A DNA stretch of 64,000 bases. Origin: Martinezella rhizogenes (lineage in GTDB: Bacteria > Pseudomonadota > Alphaproteobacteria > Rhizobiales > Rhizobiaceae). The DNA is taken from positions 62,001 to 126,000 of the forward strand of contig NZ_JAPYZZ010000013.1 in NCBI RefSeq assembly GCF_027460065.1. Reading direction: 5' to 3'. The notes under the pieces were generated by a model that was not told the origin of the DNA, searched no databases, and saw only the letters and a list, made by a program, of their open reading frames with translations. This document shows, one piece after another, positions 45,657 through 54,349 of the stretch; the first letter of the stretch is position 1, and each line of letters opens with the position of its first letter. The position numbers and the translations under genes were made by a program.

Positions 45657-47102
45657 TTACTTGATCAGCGGCAGAAGATCGTTGATCGACTTCTTCGCAT
45701 CGCCATAGAACATGCGCGTATTGTCCTTGTAGAACAGCGGGTTCTCGATGCCGGAGTAACCCGTGCCCTGACCGCGCTTGGAGACGATGACGAGCTTCGA
45801 CTTCCACACTTCCAGAACCGGCATGCCGGCGATGGGTGAATTCGGATCGTCCTGCGCCGCCGGGTTGACGATGTCGTTGGAACCGATAACGATGACGACG
45901 TCGGTATTGGGGAAATCGTCGTTGATCTCGTCCATTTCCAGCACGATATCGTAAGGCACCTTTGCCTCAGCCAGCAGCACGTTCATGTGGCCGGGAAGAC
46001 GGCCGGCGACGGGGTGGATGGCGAAACGCACGGTCTTGCCATCGGCGCGCAGCTTGCGGGTCAGTTCCGACACGGCCGATTGCGCCTGCGCCACCGCCAT
46101 GCCGTAACCGGGCACGATGATGACGCTGTCGGCGTCGTTGAGTGCTGCGGCCACGCCCTCGGCGTCGATCGCTACCTGCTCGCCCTCGATCTCCATCACT
46201 GGGCCCGTCGTGCCGCCGAAGCCGCCGAGGATGACCGAGATGAAGGAGCGGTTCATCGCCTTGCACATGATGTAGGAGAGGATCGCACCCGAGGAGCCGA
46301 CCAGCGCGCCCGTGACGATCAGGAGATCGTTGCCGAGCGTGAAGCCGATGGCGGCGGCCGCCCAGCCGGAATAGCTGTTCAGCATCGAAACGACGACAGG
46401 CATGTCGGCGCCGCCGATGCCCATGATCAGGTGGTAACCGATGAAGAAGGCGGCAAGCGTCATCAGGACGAGGGTCCATGCGCCGGCGCCATTGCAATAC
46501 ATGATGAGCAGCACGAGCGACAGGATCGCAGCGCCGGCATTGAGCAGATGTCCGCCCGGCAGCTTCTTCGCCTTGCCGTCCACCTTGCCGGCAAGCTTGC
46601 CGAAGGCGACGACCGAGCCGGTGAAGGTGACCGCGCCGATGAAGACGCCGAGGAAGACCTCGACCTTCATGATCGCCAGTTCGACCGGAGTCTTGTGGGC
46701 GAGGATGGCGGAAAAGCCTGTGAGCAACGACCGCGCCGTCTCATCGAGAGAGGCGACATGCGCTTCCTCGATATGGGCGTTGAAGCCGATGAAGACGGCG
46801 GCAAGGCCGACGAAGGAGTGAAGGGCTGCCACAAGCTGCGGCATTTCGGTCATCTGCACGCGGCTTGCGACGAAATAGCCAAGAACCGAGCCGCCGGCGA
46901 GCATCAGGAGCACGACGAGCCATTGCCCGACGCCTTTGCTGATTTCAGGACCGAAGACGGTGGCGACGATGGCGAGGCCCATGCCTGTTATGCCGTACCA
47001 GACGGCGCGCTTGGCGCTTTCCTGGCCGGAAAGGCCGCCGAGGGAAAGGATGAAAAGAACGGCTGCGGCAACATAGGCCGCGGAAACGATACCAATGGTC
47101 AT
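45657..47102 (-). CDS. pntB: NAD(P) transhydrogenase subunit beta
   Basis: The 481-residue protein has about nine transmembrane helices up to residue 290 and a C-terminal NADP(H)-binding domain III with [12 protein letters not shown] and the late NDIVNPAAQ. It is half of the proton-translocating transhydrogenase, which makes NADPH from NADH using the proton gradient. It starts 20 bases after the pntA stop. Confidence 0.94.
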   Translation of the reverse strand: MTIGIVSAAYVAAAVLFILSLGGLSGQESAKRAVWYGITGMGLAIVATVFGPEISKGVGQWLVVLLMLAGGSVLGYFVASRVQMTEMPQLVAALHSFVGLAAVFIGFNAHIEEAHVASLDETARSLLTGFSAILAHKTPVELAIMKVEVFLGVFIGAVTFTGSVVAFGKLAGKVDGKAKKLPGGHLLNAGAAILSLVLLIMYCNGAGAWTLVLMTLAAFFIGYHLIMGIGGADMPVVVSMLNSYSGWAAAAIGFTLGNDLLIVTGALVGSSGAILSYIMCKAMNRSFISVILGGFGGTTGPVMEIEGEQVAIDAEGVAAALNDADSVIIVPGYGMAVAQAQSAVSELTRKLRADGKTVRFAIHPVAGRLPGHMNVLLAEAKVPYDIVLEMDEINDDFPNTDVVIVIGSNDIVNPAAQDDPNSPIAGMPVLEVWKSKLVIVSKRGQGTGYSGIENPLFYKDNTRMFYGDAKKSINDLLPLIK

Positions 47103-47122
47103 TTATTTAAATCCCCGCACGC

Positions 47123-48697
47123 TCAGGACTTCTGGAACATGGCGAGCATGCGCCGTGTCACGAGGAAACCGCCGACGATGTTGATCGTCGCGATCAGGAC
47201 GGAAAGCGAGGCAAGGATCACCACCACCCAGTTGCCGGAACCGATCTGCAGCAGCGCGCCGATGATGACGATGCCGGAAATGGCATTCGTCACCGCCATC
47301 AGCGGTGTGTGCAGCGAATGGCTGACGTTCCAGATGACCTGGAAACCGATGAAGCAGGCGAGCACGAAGACGATGAAGTGGCTCATGAAACTTGCCGGTG
47401 CAAAAAGACCAACGAGAAGCAGAGCCAGGGTGCCGATGACCAACAGCCCGACCTGACTTTTGGTCTGCGCCTTGAACTCGGCCCGTTCTTTCGCGTGTTT
47501 TTCCTCGGGCGTAAGCTCTTTGACCCGTTCCTTCGGCTTCTGCGCGGCAATGGCCTGAATCTTCGGCGGCGGCGGCGGGAAAGTGATCTCGCCCTGATAG
47601 GTCACGGTCGCGCCACGAATGACGTCGTCTTCCATGTTGTGAACCGGCTTGCCGTCCTTTGCGGGCGTCAGATCGGTCATCATGTGACGGATGTTGGTGG
47701 AATAAAGCGTCGAGGCCTGTGCCGCCATGCGGCTCGGAAAATCTGTATAGCCGATGACGATGACGCCGTTGTCGGAAACCACACGCTGGTCGGGCACCGT
47801 CAGATCGCAATTGCCGCCGCGCTCGGCAGCGAGGTCGATGATGACAGAACCTGGCTTCATTGCCGCCACCATGTCGGCGAGCCAGAGTTTGGGGGCGTCG
47901 CGGCCGGGGATTAGCGCCGTGGTGATGACGATATCCATCTGCGGGGCGAGTTCGCGGAACTTCTCCAGTTGCTTCTCGCGGAATTCCGGCGAGGAGGGGG
48001 CGGCATAACCGCCGGTCGCGGCACCGTCCTGAGCCTGCTCGGCGAAATCGAGATAGACGAATTCTGCGCCCATGGATTCGATCTGTTCGGCCACTTCCGG
48101 ACGAACGTCGAAGGCATAGGTGATGGCGCCGAGTGAGGTGGCCGTGCCGATGGCGGCAAGACCGGCAACGCCAGCACCGATCACCAGAACCTTGGCGGGC
48201 GGCACCTTGCCGGCGGCGGTGACCTGACCGGTGAAGAAGCGGCCGAAATTGTTACCGGCCTCGATCACCGCGCGATAACCGGCGATATTGGCCATGGAGG
48301 ACAGCGCGTCCATCTTCTGGGCGCGCGAAATGCGCGGCACCATGTCCATGGCGATGACGTTTGCGCCCTTTTCCTTCGCCTGCTCCAGAAGGTCCTTGTT
48401 CTGGGCGGGATAGAAGAACGAGATCAGCGTCTTGTCCGAAGACAGGCGATCAATCTCCGACGTTTCCGGCGGGCGAACCTTGGCGATGATATCGGAGCCG
48501 GAATAAAGCGCGTCCGCACTCTCGACCACGGTAACGCCGGCCTTGCGATAGGCATCGTCAGAAAAGCCGGCCGCCTTGCCGGCGCCGGCCTCGATCACGC
48601 AATCATATCCGAGTTTCTGTAGTGCTTGCGCGCTGTCGGGCGTCATGCCGACGCGCGCTTCGCCCTCATATAATTCCTTAGGCGTTCCGATTCTCAA
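47123..48697 (-). CDS. pntA: NAD(P) transhydrogenase subunit alpha
   Basis: The start is TTG at 48697, after GGGAGAG. The 524 residues hold the NAD(H)-binding domain I ([35 protein letters not shown]) up to about 380 and a C-terminal membrane part of about four helices from 430. This is the undivided form of the subunit, as in E. coli; some relatives split it into two genes. It forms an operon with pntB. Confidence 0.94.
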   Translation of the reverse strand: MRIGTPKELYEGEARVGMTPDSAQALQKLGYDCVIEAGAGKAAGFSDDAYRKAGVTVVESADALYSGSDIIAKVRPPETSEIDRLSSDKTLISFFYPAQNKDLLEQAKEKGANVIAMDMVPRISRAQKMDALSSMANIAGYRAVIEAGNNFGRFFTGQVTAAGKVPPAKVLVIGAGVAGLAAIGTATSLGAITYAFDVRPEVAEQIESMGAEFVYLDFAEQAQDGAATGGYAAPSSPEFREKQLEKFRELAPQMDIVITTALIPGRDAPKLWLADMVAAMKPGSVIIDLAAERGGNCDLTVPDQRVVSDNGVIVIGYTDFPSRMAAQASTLYSTNIRHMMTDLTPAKDGKPVHNMEDDVIRGATVTYQGEITFPPPPPKIQAIAAQKPKERVKELTPEEKHAKERAEFKAQTKSQVGLLVIGTLALLLVGLFAPASFMSHFIVFVLACFIGFQVIWNVSHSLHTPLMAVTNAISGIVIIGALLQIGSGNWVVVILASLSVLIATINIVGGFLVTRRMLAMFQKS

Positions 48698-48834
48698 AAC
48701 TGCTCTCCCATTTCCCGTCCTGATAAGCCGTCATAGCCCATTTGGGGCGTTTTTGTCTTGTTATTGCTGTTTTTCTACCTGCGGCGGATTGACATCAGGG
48801 AAAAGGCCATTTCGGGCGGTGGCGGTACGGCGGC

Positions 48835-48863
48835 AATAAAAAACCCGGCGCCATGGCGCCGGG
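48835..48863 (-). terminator. Rho-independent terminator of the MHS transporter gene
   Basis: A perfect 9-bp GC stem (CCCGGCGCC at 48844-48852, GGCGCCGGG at 48855-48863) is followed on the minus strand by the complement of AATAAAAAA, that is a run of T. It lies 24 bases behind the transporter stop. Confidence 0.85.
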
Positions 48864-48886
48864 TGGTTGTTTCGGGTGCTTTTCAC

Positions 48887-50770
48887 TCAATCCATGGTGT
48901 GGATGTCGCGATCCTTGGTTTCCGGCAGGAACAGCAGGCCGATGACCAGCGTGATGCCTGCAAAGACGATCGGGTACCAGAGACCGTAATAGATGTCGCC
49001 CTTCGCCGCGCTCATCGCAAAGGCGGTGGCGGGCAGAAGGCCACCGAACCAGCCGTTGCCGATGTGGTAGGGCAGCGACATGCCGGAGTAGCGGATGCGG
49101 GTCGGGAACAGCTCGACCAGAAGCGCCGCGATCGGGCCATAGACCATCGTCACATAGATGACGAGGACGGTCAGGACCGCGATGATGACGACCCAGTTCA
49201 CGGCTGCCGGGTCGGCCACCATGGAGAAGGCGCCGCCGCCGGCAATGGTGTAGACGGCCATTTCCGCCGCACCACCGGTCTCGGCCGGCGTCAGCAGCTT
49301 GTCCGCCACCAGCTTGTCGGTTGCCACCATCTTCTTGTCGGTGGCGCGAACGGCTTCAGCATTGAGGCTGAGTTCCGGGTTTGCGGCGATGAAGGCGTCC
49401 AGTTTTGCGTCCGGAACCTGCGCTGCGCCGCGCACCAGCGGATAACCGCTGTCATGCAGTGCGATGTTGACCTGCTTCTGGAAGGCCTTGTCCTTGGCCG
49501 CCGCATCCGCACCGGCTGCGATCGCGTCGTAGCTGGCGATGGTGGCGTCGCCGAGCTTGACGCTCGCCGGCTGGCCGGCCGTTCCGGCAACCACGTCATA
49601 GGGAACGGAGTTGCGGGTCAGGAACGAGGTGGCGATATCGCAGGATGTGGTGAATTTCGCCGTGCCTGTCGGGTTGAACTGGAATTTGCAGTCGCCGGGG
49701 GCGGCGGTCACGGTGGCGCGAACGGTGGACTGTGCTTGCGCAAGTGCCGGATTGCCCGCCCAGGTGAGCGCTTTAAACAGCGGGAAGTAGGTCAGCATCG
49801 CAAGAACGAGGCCGGCCATGATGATCGGCTTGCGGCCGATCTTGTCGGAAAGCCAGCCAAAGAGCACGAAGAAACCCGTGCCGAGGATGAGGGCTGCCGC
49901 AACCATGATATTGGCTGACTGACCGTCCACCTTCAGAATGCTCTGCAGGAAGAACAGCGCGTAGAACTGGCCGGTGTACCAGACGACGGCCTGACCGATG
50001 ACGGCGCCGACGAGGGCAAGCAGGGCGATCTTGGCGTTTTTCCACTGGCCGAAGGCTTCGCTGAGCGGTGCCTTGGAGGTCTTGCCCTCTTCCTTCATCT
50101 TCTTGAAGGCGGGGGATTCGTTCATCTTAAGACGAATCCAGACCGATACGCCGAGCAGCAGAACCGAAACGAGGAAGGGAATGCGCCAGCCCCAGGCGGC
50201 GAAGGCTTCCTTGCCGAGCGCGAACTGCACGCCGAGAATGACCACCAGCGACAGGAACAGGCCGAGCGTCGCCGTCGTCTGAATCCACGAGGTGTAATAG
50301 CCTCTGCGGCCGTTCGGCGCGTGTTCGGCCACGTAAGTTGCGGCACCGCCATATTCACCGCCGAGCGCCAGACCCTGCAGCATGCGCAGGATGATCAGGA
50401 TGATCGGAGCGGCGATACCGATCTGCGATGCACTGGGCAGGACACCGACGAGGAAGGTGGAAACACCCATGATGAGAATGGTGATGAGGAAGGTGTATTT
50501 ACGGCCGACGATATCGCCGAGACGTCCAAACACCAGCGCGCCGAACGGGCGCACGAGGAAGCCGGCGGCAAAGGCCAGAAGCGCAAAGATGTTGCGCGTC
50601 GTTTCCGGATATTGGCTGAAGAAGTTCGCGCCGATATAGATCGCGAGCGAGCCGTATAGATAAAAATCGTACCATTCGAAAACCGTTCCGAGAGAAGAGG
50701 CGAAAATCACCTTCTTCTCCTCGCCCGTCATTGGACGGGCGGGGCTGCTCACGGCTGCAACATTTGCCAT
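48887..50770 (-). CDS. MHS-family MFS transporter with a large inserted loop
   Basis: The ATG at 50770, preceded by GGAGGA, gives 627 residues. The first helix carries GTVFEWYDFYLYG, the mark of the metabolite:H+ symporter family (KgtP, ProP, ShiA). The second MFS motif is GWLSDKIGRKP at 305-315. About 185 residues (335-520) without membrane helices are inserted after helix 9, predicted periplasmic, with Cys361 and Cys377. Usual members have about 430-550 residues. The substrate is probably an organic acid, but this is not shown. It is divergent from asd. Confidence 0.85.
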   Translation of the reverse strand: MANVAAVSSPARPMTGEEKKVIFASSLGTVFEWYDFYLYGSLAIYIGANFFSQYPETTRNIFALLAFAAGFLVRPFGALVFGRLGDIVGRKYTFLITILIMGVSTFLVGVLPSASQIGIAAPIILIILRMLQGLALGGEYGGAATYVAEHAPNGRRGYYTSWIQTTATLGLFLSLVVILGVQFALGKEAFAAWGWRIPFLVSVLLLGVSVWIRLKMNESPAFKKMKEEGKTSKAPLSEAFGQWKNAKIALLALVGAVIGQAVVWYTGQFYALFFLQSILKVDGQSANIMVAAALILGTGFFVLFGWLSDKIGRKPIIMAGLVLAMLTYFPLFKALTWAGNPALAQAQSTVRATVTAAPGDCKFQFNPTGTAKFTTSCDIATSFLTRNSVPYDVVAGTAGQPASVKLGDATIASYDAIAAGADAAAKDKAFQKQVNIALHDSGYPLVRGAAQVPDAKLDAFIAANPELSLNAEAVRATDKKMVATDKLVADKLLTPAETGGAAEMAVYTIAGGGAFSMVADPAAVNWVVIIAVLTVLVIYVTMVYGPIAALLVELFPTRIRYSGMSLPYHIGNGWFGGLLPATAFAMSAAKGDIYYGLWYPIVFAGITLVIGLLFLPETKDRDIHTMD

Positions 50771-50995
50771 TGTCTGTCCTCCACAGATGTCCCAATCGGC
50801 GCATTGCGGAGCCCGTCTCTCTCCTCCGGACTCACCTTGCGGCTGCAATGCGCATGACGTCAGAGTGACAGAAAATTAACCCCGATAAGAGCGATGCTTT
50901 CGGATTATGACTTTAGTCTAATGTATAACGTGCAAAAATGTCGCAGGCCGGTTTTCGCCTGCCCCGGCCGGGTGACCTGAAACGCGCCTTTTTTC
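50771..50995. other. Divergent gap upstream of the MHS transporter and asd leader
   Basis: No gene is supported here. The segment holds the promoter region of the transporter gene, which I could not place exactly. It also holds a small hairpin GCAGGC/GCCTGC at 50943-50962, followed about 25 bases later by a T run. That could end a short plus-strand RNA, but no such transcript is evident. Confidence 0.4.
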
Positions 50996-51023
50996 TTGAC
51001 ACAATCGCGAAACCTTCTAATAG
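50996..51023 (+). promoter_or_regulatory. Promoter of the asd leader transcript
   Basis: A perfect -35 TTGACA (50996-51001), a 16-base spacer and a -10-like TAATAG (51018-51023) give a start near 51030. That is only a few bases before the Shine-Dalgarno sequence of the small reading frame at 51049, and about 250 bases before asd. Confidence 0.65.
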
Positions 51024-51048
51024 CTTTTCGCGAAGAAGGAGCATCACC

Positions 51049-51168
51049 TTGCGCATGCATGTTGCAGACATGTTCGTCATGGAAGGACCGGCACAATCCG
51101 CCGGCGATGATCCGCGTCTTTCTTATTCTATCCGAATTACGGCCAAAACGACGATTAAAACCGTCTGA
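51049..51168 (+). CDS. Putative 39-residue leader peptide upstream of asd
   Basis: An AAGGAG at 51036-51041 sits seven bases before TTG at 51049; an ATG at 51055 is a poorer alternative. The encoded 39-residue peptide ends in I-R-I-T-A-K-T-T-I-K-T-V before TGA at 51166. In those last twelve codons there are four Thr, three Ile and two Lys, and the N-terminal half has extra Met codons. Thr, Ile, Lys and Met are exactly the end products of the pathway that Asd serves. The frame has its own promoter and very short 5' leader. This is the pattern of a ribosome-sensing attenuation peptide such as ThrL, but no homologue is known to me. Confidence 0.5.
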   Translation: MRMHVADMFVMEGPAQSAGDDPRLSYSIRITAKTTIKTV

Positions 51169-51280
51169 CGTCTCTGGCCCGCCGCTCTCTCCCCGGTTTG
51201 GCTGGGGATCGAGGAAGCCGCGATGCGATGCGGTTTCCCCACCTCACCCAAAAGAGGAGAGACAGAAAGAGAGCTTGATC
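51169..51280 (+). promoter_or_regulatory. Structured leader RNA between the small peptide and asd
   Basis: Two hairpins can form: CCCC (51191-51194) with GGGG (51204-51207), and a 9-bp stem 51213-51221 with 51230-51238 (one G-U pair). The GGGG can alternatively pair with CCCC at 51237-51240, so the two states compete. There is no T-tract, so if this is a switch it would act on translation or Rho access rather than by a standard terminator. Asd is preceded by a modest AGAGAG. Confidence 0.4.
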
Positions 51281-52315
51281 ATGGGTTTCAAAGTTGCAAT
51301 TGCAGGCGCCACCGGCAACGTCGGTCGCGAAATGCTCAATATCCTGGCCGAACGCGGTTTTCCCGCCGATGAGATCGTGCCGCTCGCTTCCGCCCGTTCG
51401 CAGGGCACGGAAGTCTCCTATGGCGATCGCACGCTGAAGGTTTCCAACCTCGAAAATTACGATTTTTCCGACACGGATATCTGCCTGATGTCGGCCGGTG
51501 GCGATGTGTCCAAGAAGTGGTCGCCGAAGATCGGCCAGCAGGGCTGCGTCGTCATCGATAACTCGTCTGCATGGCGCTACGATCAGGACGTTCCGCTGAT
51601 CGTTCCGGAAGTCAATGCCGATGCGGTTGCGGGCTTCACCAAGAAGAACATCATCGCCAACCCGAATTGCTCCACGGCACAGCTCGTCGTCGCGCTGAAG
51701 CCGCTGCATGACTTCGCCAAGATCAAGCGCGTCGTTGTCTCCACCTATCAGTCCGTCTCCGGCGCCGGCAAGGAAGGCATGGACGAGCTGTTCCAGCAGA
51801 CCCGCGCTGTCTTTGTGGCCGATCCGGTCGAAACCAAGAAGTTCACCAAGCGTATCGCCTTCAACGTCATTCCGCACATCGACGTCTTCATGGAAGACGG
51901 CTACACCAAGGAAGAGTGGAAGGTTCTGGCCGAAACCAAGAAGATGCTCGACCCGAAGATCAAGGTAACCTGCACGGCCGTGCGCGTTCCTGTCTTCATC
52001 GGCCATTCGGAATCGGTCAATATCGAGTTTGAAAACGAGATCACCGCCGATCAGGCGCGTGACATCCTGCGCGAAGCGCCGGGTTGCCTCGTTATCGACA
52101 AGCATGAAAATGGCGGCTACATCACGCCGGTTGAATCCGCCGGTGAAGATGCGACCTATATTTCGCGTATCCGTGAAGATGCAACGGTTGAAAACGGCCT
52201 CAACATCTGGGTCGTCTCGGACAATCTGCGCAAGGGTGCTGCCCTTAACGCCATCCAGATCGCCGAACTCCTGGTCAATCGTGGTCTCATCAAGCCTCGC
52301 AAGGCGGCTGCGTGA
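51281..52315 (+). CDS. asd: Aspartate-semialdehyde dehydrogenase
   Basis: The ATG at 51281 gives 344 residues. It has the NADP-binding AGATGNVGREML (8-19), the active-site Cys130 in NPNCSTAQ, and a catalytic His in FIGHSESVN. It reduces aspartyl phosphate to aspartate semialdehyde, the branch point to lysine/diaminopimelate, threonine, methionine and isoleucine. A frame reaching further upstream overlaps the structured leader and is rejected. It has its own promoter region and an intrinsic terminator, so it is monocistronic apart from the leader peptide. Confidence 0.95.
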   Translation: MGFKVAIAGATGNVGREMLNILAERGFPADEIVPLASARSQGTEVSYGDRTLKVSNLENYDFSDTDICLMSAGGDVSKKWSPKIGQQGCVVIDNSSAWRYDQDVPLIVPEVNADAVAGFTKKNIIANPNCSTAQLVVALKPLHDFAKIKRVVVSTYQSVSGAGKEGMDELFQQTRAVFVADPVETKKFTKRIAFNVIPHIDVFMEDGYTKEEWKVLAETKKMLDPKIKVTCTAVRVPVFIGHSESVNIEFENEITADQARDILREAPGCLVIDKHENGGYITPVESAGEDATYISRIREDATVENGLNIWVVSDNLRKGAALNAIQIAELLVNRGLIKPRKAAA

Positions 52316-52342
52316 TACGATTTTTTAAGGTTCGTTAAGTAT

Positions 52343-52376
52343 AACCCGTCTGTTCTGTGTGGGGCAGACGGGTTTT
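52343..52376 (+). terminator. Rho-independent terminator of asd
   Basis: AACCCGTCTG (52343-52352) and CAGACGGGTT (52365-52374) form a perfect 10-bp stem with a 12-base loop, ending in four T. It starts 27 bases after the asd stop. Confidence 0.9.
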
Positions 52377-52529
52377 CCATTGGTGACGATCACGGCCAGT
52401 TTATTTGCAGGCCTTGCTGCCGAAAGGCAATTTAAGCCGCCAAAAGACAATTTGGCACCCGAACCCCTACAACGGCGACGTGTTGGTTCTCGGGATGAAT
52501 TCCCCAAAGGATATCGAAGGCAGATTTTG

Positions 52530-53345
52530 ATGCGGGCAATGAAGGCAATTCTGGCTGGTGTGGCCATGGTCTCGGTTTTGGCAGCGACGCCGGTTATGGC
52601 TGCGCAATGCGGTAACACTTCGGCAGGCTTCGATGCCTGGGTCGGCGCCTTCAAGCAGGAAGCGGCAGGCCGCGGCGTCAGCGCTTCGGTGCTCGATCGC
52701 GCCTTCTCCGGCGTCTCCTACAATCAGGCGACCATCCGCGCCGATCGCGGCCAGCACAGCTTCAAGCTGTCCTTCGAACAATTCATGCAGAAGCGCGGCG
52801 GTCAGACGATCATTTCGCGCGGCAAGACCATGAAGAAGAACAATGCGGCTCTCTTCGCCTCGATCGAAAGAACTTACGGCGTTCCGGCCGGCCCGCTTCT
52901 GGCCATCTGGGGCATGGAAACCGGCTTTGGCGGCTTCATGGGCAACCAGCACACGCTTTCCGCCGTGGCGACGCTCTCCTTCGACTGCCGCCGTTCGGAT
53001 TATTTCACCGAGCAGCTTTACGCGGCGCTTAAGCTGGTCGGCAGCGGCTCGCTTAACGTCAACGCCAAGGGTGCCGCCCATGGTGAAATCGGCCAGACGC
53101 AGTTCCTGCCATTGAATGTCGTGCGCTACGGTGTGGATTTCGACCGCGACGGCCGCATCGACCTCGTCGGTTCGCGCGCCGATGCGCTGGCCTCGACGGC
53201 AAACTTCCTCGTCGGCCATGGCTGGCAGCGTGGTGCGGGTTACCAGCAGGGACAGGCGAATTATGCCGCCATCCAGGGCTGGAACGCGGCAAGCGTCTAT
53301 CAGCAGGCCATCGCCTTCATCGGCAAGGCGATCGACGGCCAATAA
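52530..53345 (+). CDS. MltB-family lytic murein transglycosylase
   Basis: The ATG at 52530 gives 271 residues with a signal peptide ending near the A-A-Q at 24-26. No lipobox is clear, since Cys27 follows cleavage with A-Q before it. The catalytic Glu130 lies in IWGMETGFGG, and GEIGQTQFLP and YGVDFDRDGRIDL are typical of the SLT_2 group. It cleaves peptidoglycan glycan strands in the periplasm to 1,6-anhydro products. A peptidoglycan-binding domain, present in longer relatives, is missing. Confidence 0.9.
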   Translation: MRAMKAILAGVAMVSVLAATPVMAAQCGNTSAGFDAWVGAFKQEAAGRGVSASVLDRAFSGVSYNQATIRADRGQHSFKLSFEQFMQKRGGQTIISRGKTMKKNNAALFASIERTYGVPAGPLLAIWGMETGFGGFMGNQHTLSAVATLSFDCRRSDYFTEQLYAALKLVGSGSLNVNAKGAAHGEIGQTQFLPLNVVRYGVDFDRDGRIDLVGSRADALASTANFLVGHGWQRGAGYQQGQANYAAIQGWNAASVYQQAIAFIGKAIDGQ

Positions 53346-53397
53346 GGTCGCAGATTCGAAAGGCCTTCTGATCACAAGGCCTTGTCCGTACTCTCGA

Positions 53398-53484
53398 CGT
53401 CATCCTCGGGCTTGTCCCGAGGATCTGCAACGTTCCGATTTTGTGAGAGGTGGTTAGATCCTCGGGACAAGCCCGAGGATGACG
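53398..53484. repeat. Palindromic intergenic element, copy 3 with matched base changes
   Basis: The 29-base arms at 53398-53426 and 53456-53484 are perfect reverse complements. Compared with copies 1 and 2, the left arm has CTTGTCCC instead of CTTGACCC and the right arm GGGACAAG instead of GGGTCAAG, so the pairing is kept. It lies between the convergent mltB-like and carbonic anhydrase genes. Confidence 0.85.
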
Positions 53485-53533
53485 AAAGTTACCGGAGTGG
53501 CCTAACGGCGCCCAATAGAACCACCAGCTTCAA

Positions 53534-54175
53534 TCACAGATCCGGGCGGCGAAAGTCGCCCGTTTTGCCGTCCATCACCCACAATTCGCCGGTCGAGATG
53601 TCGAACCATGCGCCATGCAGCTTGACCTTGCCGGCGGTTTCCTGCGCCTTGACGAAGGGGAAACCGCGCAGATTGGCGATGGAGTTGCGGATGGAGACGC
53701 GTTCCAGCGCGGTCTGGCGCTCGGAGGCGGTCATGACGTCATTGCTCTGGATCTGTTCGGCCGCAGATTTGACCATGTTCATCCATTTGCCGATGAAGTC
53801 ACCGGGTGACAGCGGCTCGAGATTGGGGTCGAGGGCCGCCTGAATGCCGCCGCAGCGGCCGTGGCCCATGACGACGATGTCTTTCACCTTCAGAACCTGC
53901 ACGGCATATTCGATGGCCGCCGAAGTGGCGTGGTATTGCCCATCCGGCTCGAAAGGCGGCACCATGTTGGCAACGTTGCGGACGACGAAAAGCTCTCCCG
54001 GTCCGCAATCGAAAATGGTTTCCGGCGCTGAACGGGAGTCACAACAGGCAATGAACAGGGTCTGCGGCTTCTGTCCGGTATCGGCCAGAACGCGATATCT
54101 TTCGCGCTCATCGACATAGCGGCCGCTCATGAAGTTCTTGTAGCCGTTCAAAAGAGTTTCCGGAAAATCTTTCAT
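53534..54175 (-). CDS. Beta-class carbonic anhydrase
   Basis: The 213-residue protein has the zinc ligands Cys45 (ACCDSR), His105 and Cys108 (MGHGRCGG), with the Asp46-Arg48 dyad. It interconverts CO2 and bicarbonate in the cytosol. The FEPDGQYHATSAAIEYAV segment is typical of the plant-like beta group. It is monocistronic: a repeat lies behind it and pdxY starts a new unit upstream. Confidence 0.93.
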   Translation of the reverse strand: MKDFPETLLNGYKNFMSGRYVDERERYRVLADTGQKPQTLFIACCDSRSAPETIFDCGPGELFVVRNVANMVPPFEPDGQYHATSAAIEYAVQVLKVKDIVVMGHGRCGGIQAALDPNLEPLSPGDFIGKWMNMVKSAAEQIQSNDVMTASERQTALERVSIRNSIANLRGFPFVKAQETAGKVKLHGAWFDISTGELWVMDGKTGDFRRPDL

Positions 54176-54243
54176 CTATCGCAGTACCGTTATGCTTGGA
54201 CCAAGATCACGGGGCGAACCTGGCGCGTTGAAGACCAATCCTT

Positions 54244-54345
54244 TAGAGCATTTTCGCTTTTCTTCGAACCGCGAAACCGCTCCAACTTCCTGTTGCCGCA
54301 TTTCCGGATGGAAAACCGAGGGCCGCTTTTCCTGGAAATGCTCTA
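54244..54345. repeat. RIME-like palindromic element, long copy
   Basis: The outer arms TAGAGCATTT (54244-54253) and AAATGCTCTA (54336-54345) match perfectly. The interior includes CATTTCCGGATGGAAAACC, also seen in reverse order in the short copy at 30944. It lies four bases beyond the pdxY stop and behind the carbonic anhydrase start. Confidence 0.8.
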
Positions 54346-54349
54346 GCCG

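Noticed and set aside
50938-51168. Longer 76-codon version of the asd leader frame
   Set aside because: It begins upstream of the TTGACA/TAATAG promoter and lacks a ribosome-binding site. The 39-codon version with AAGGAG at the right distance is preferred.
40921-53484. Possible CRISPR-like repeats
   Set aside because: The three copies are kilobases apart, each is a single palindrome with its own loop, and there is no regular repeat-spacer series or cas gene.
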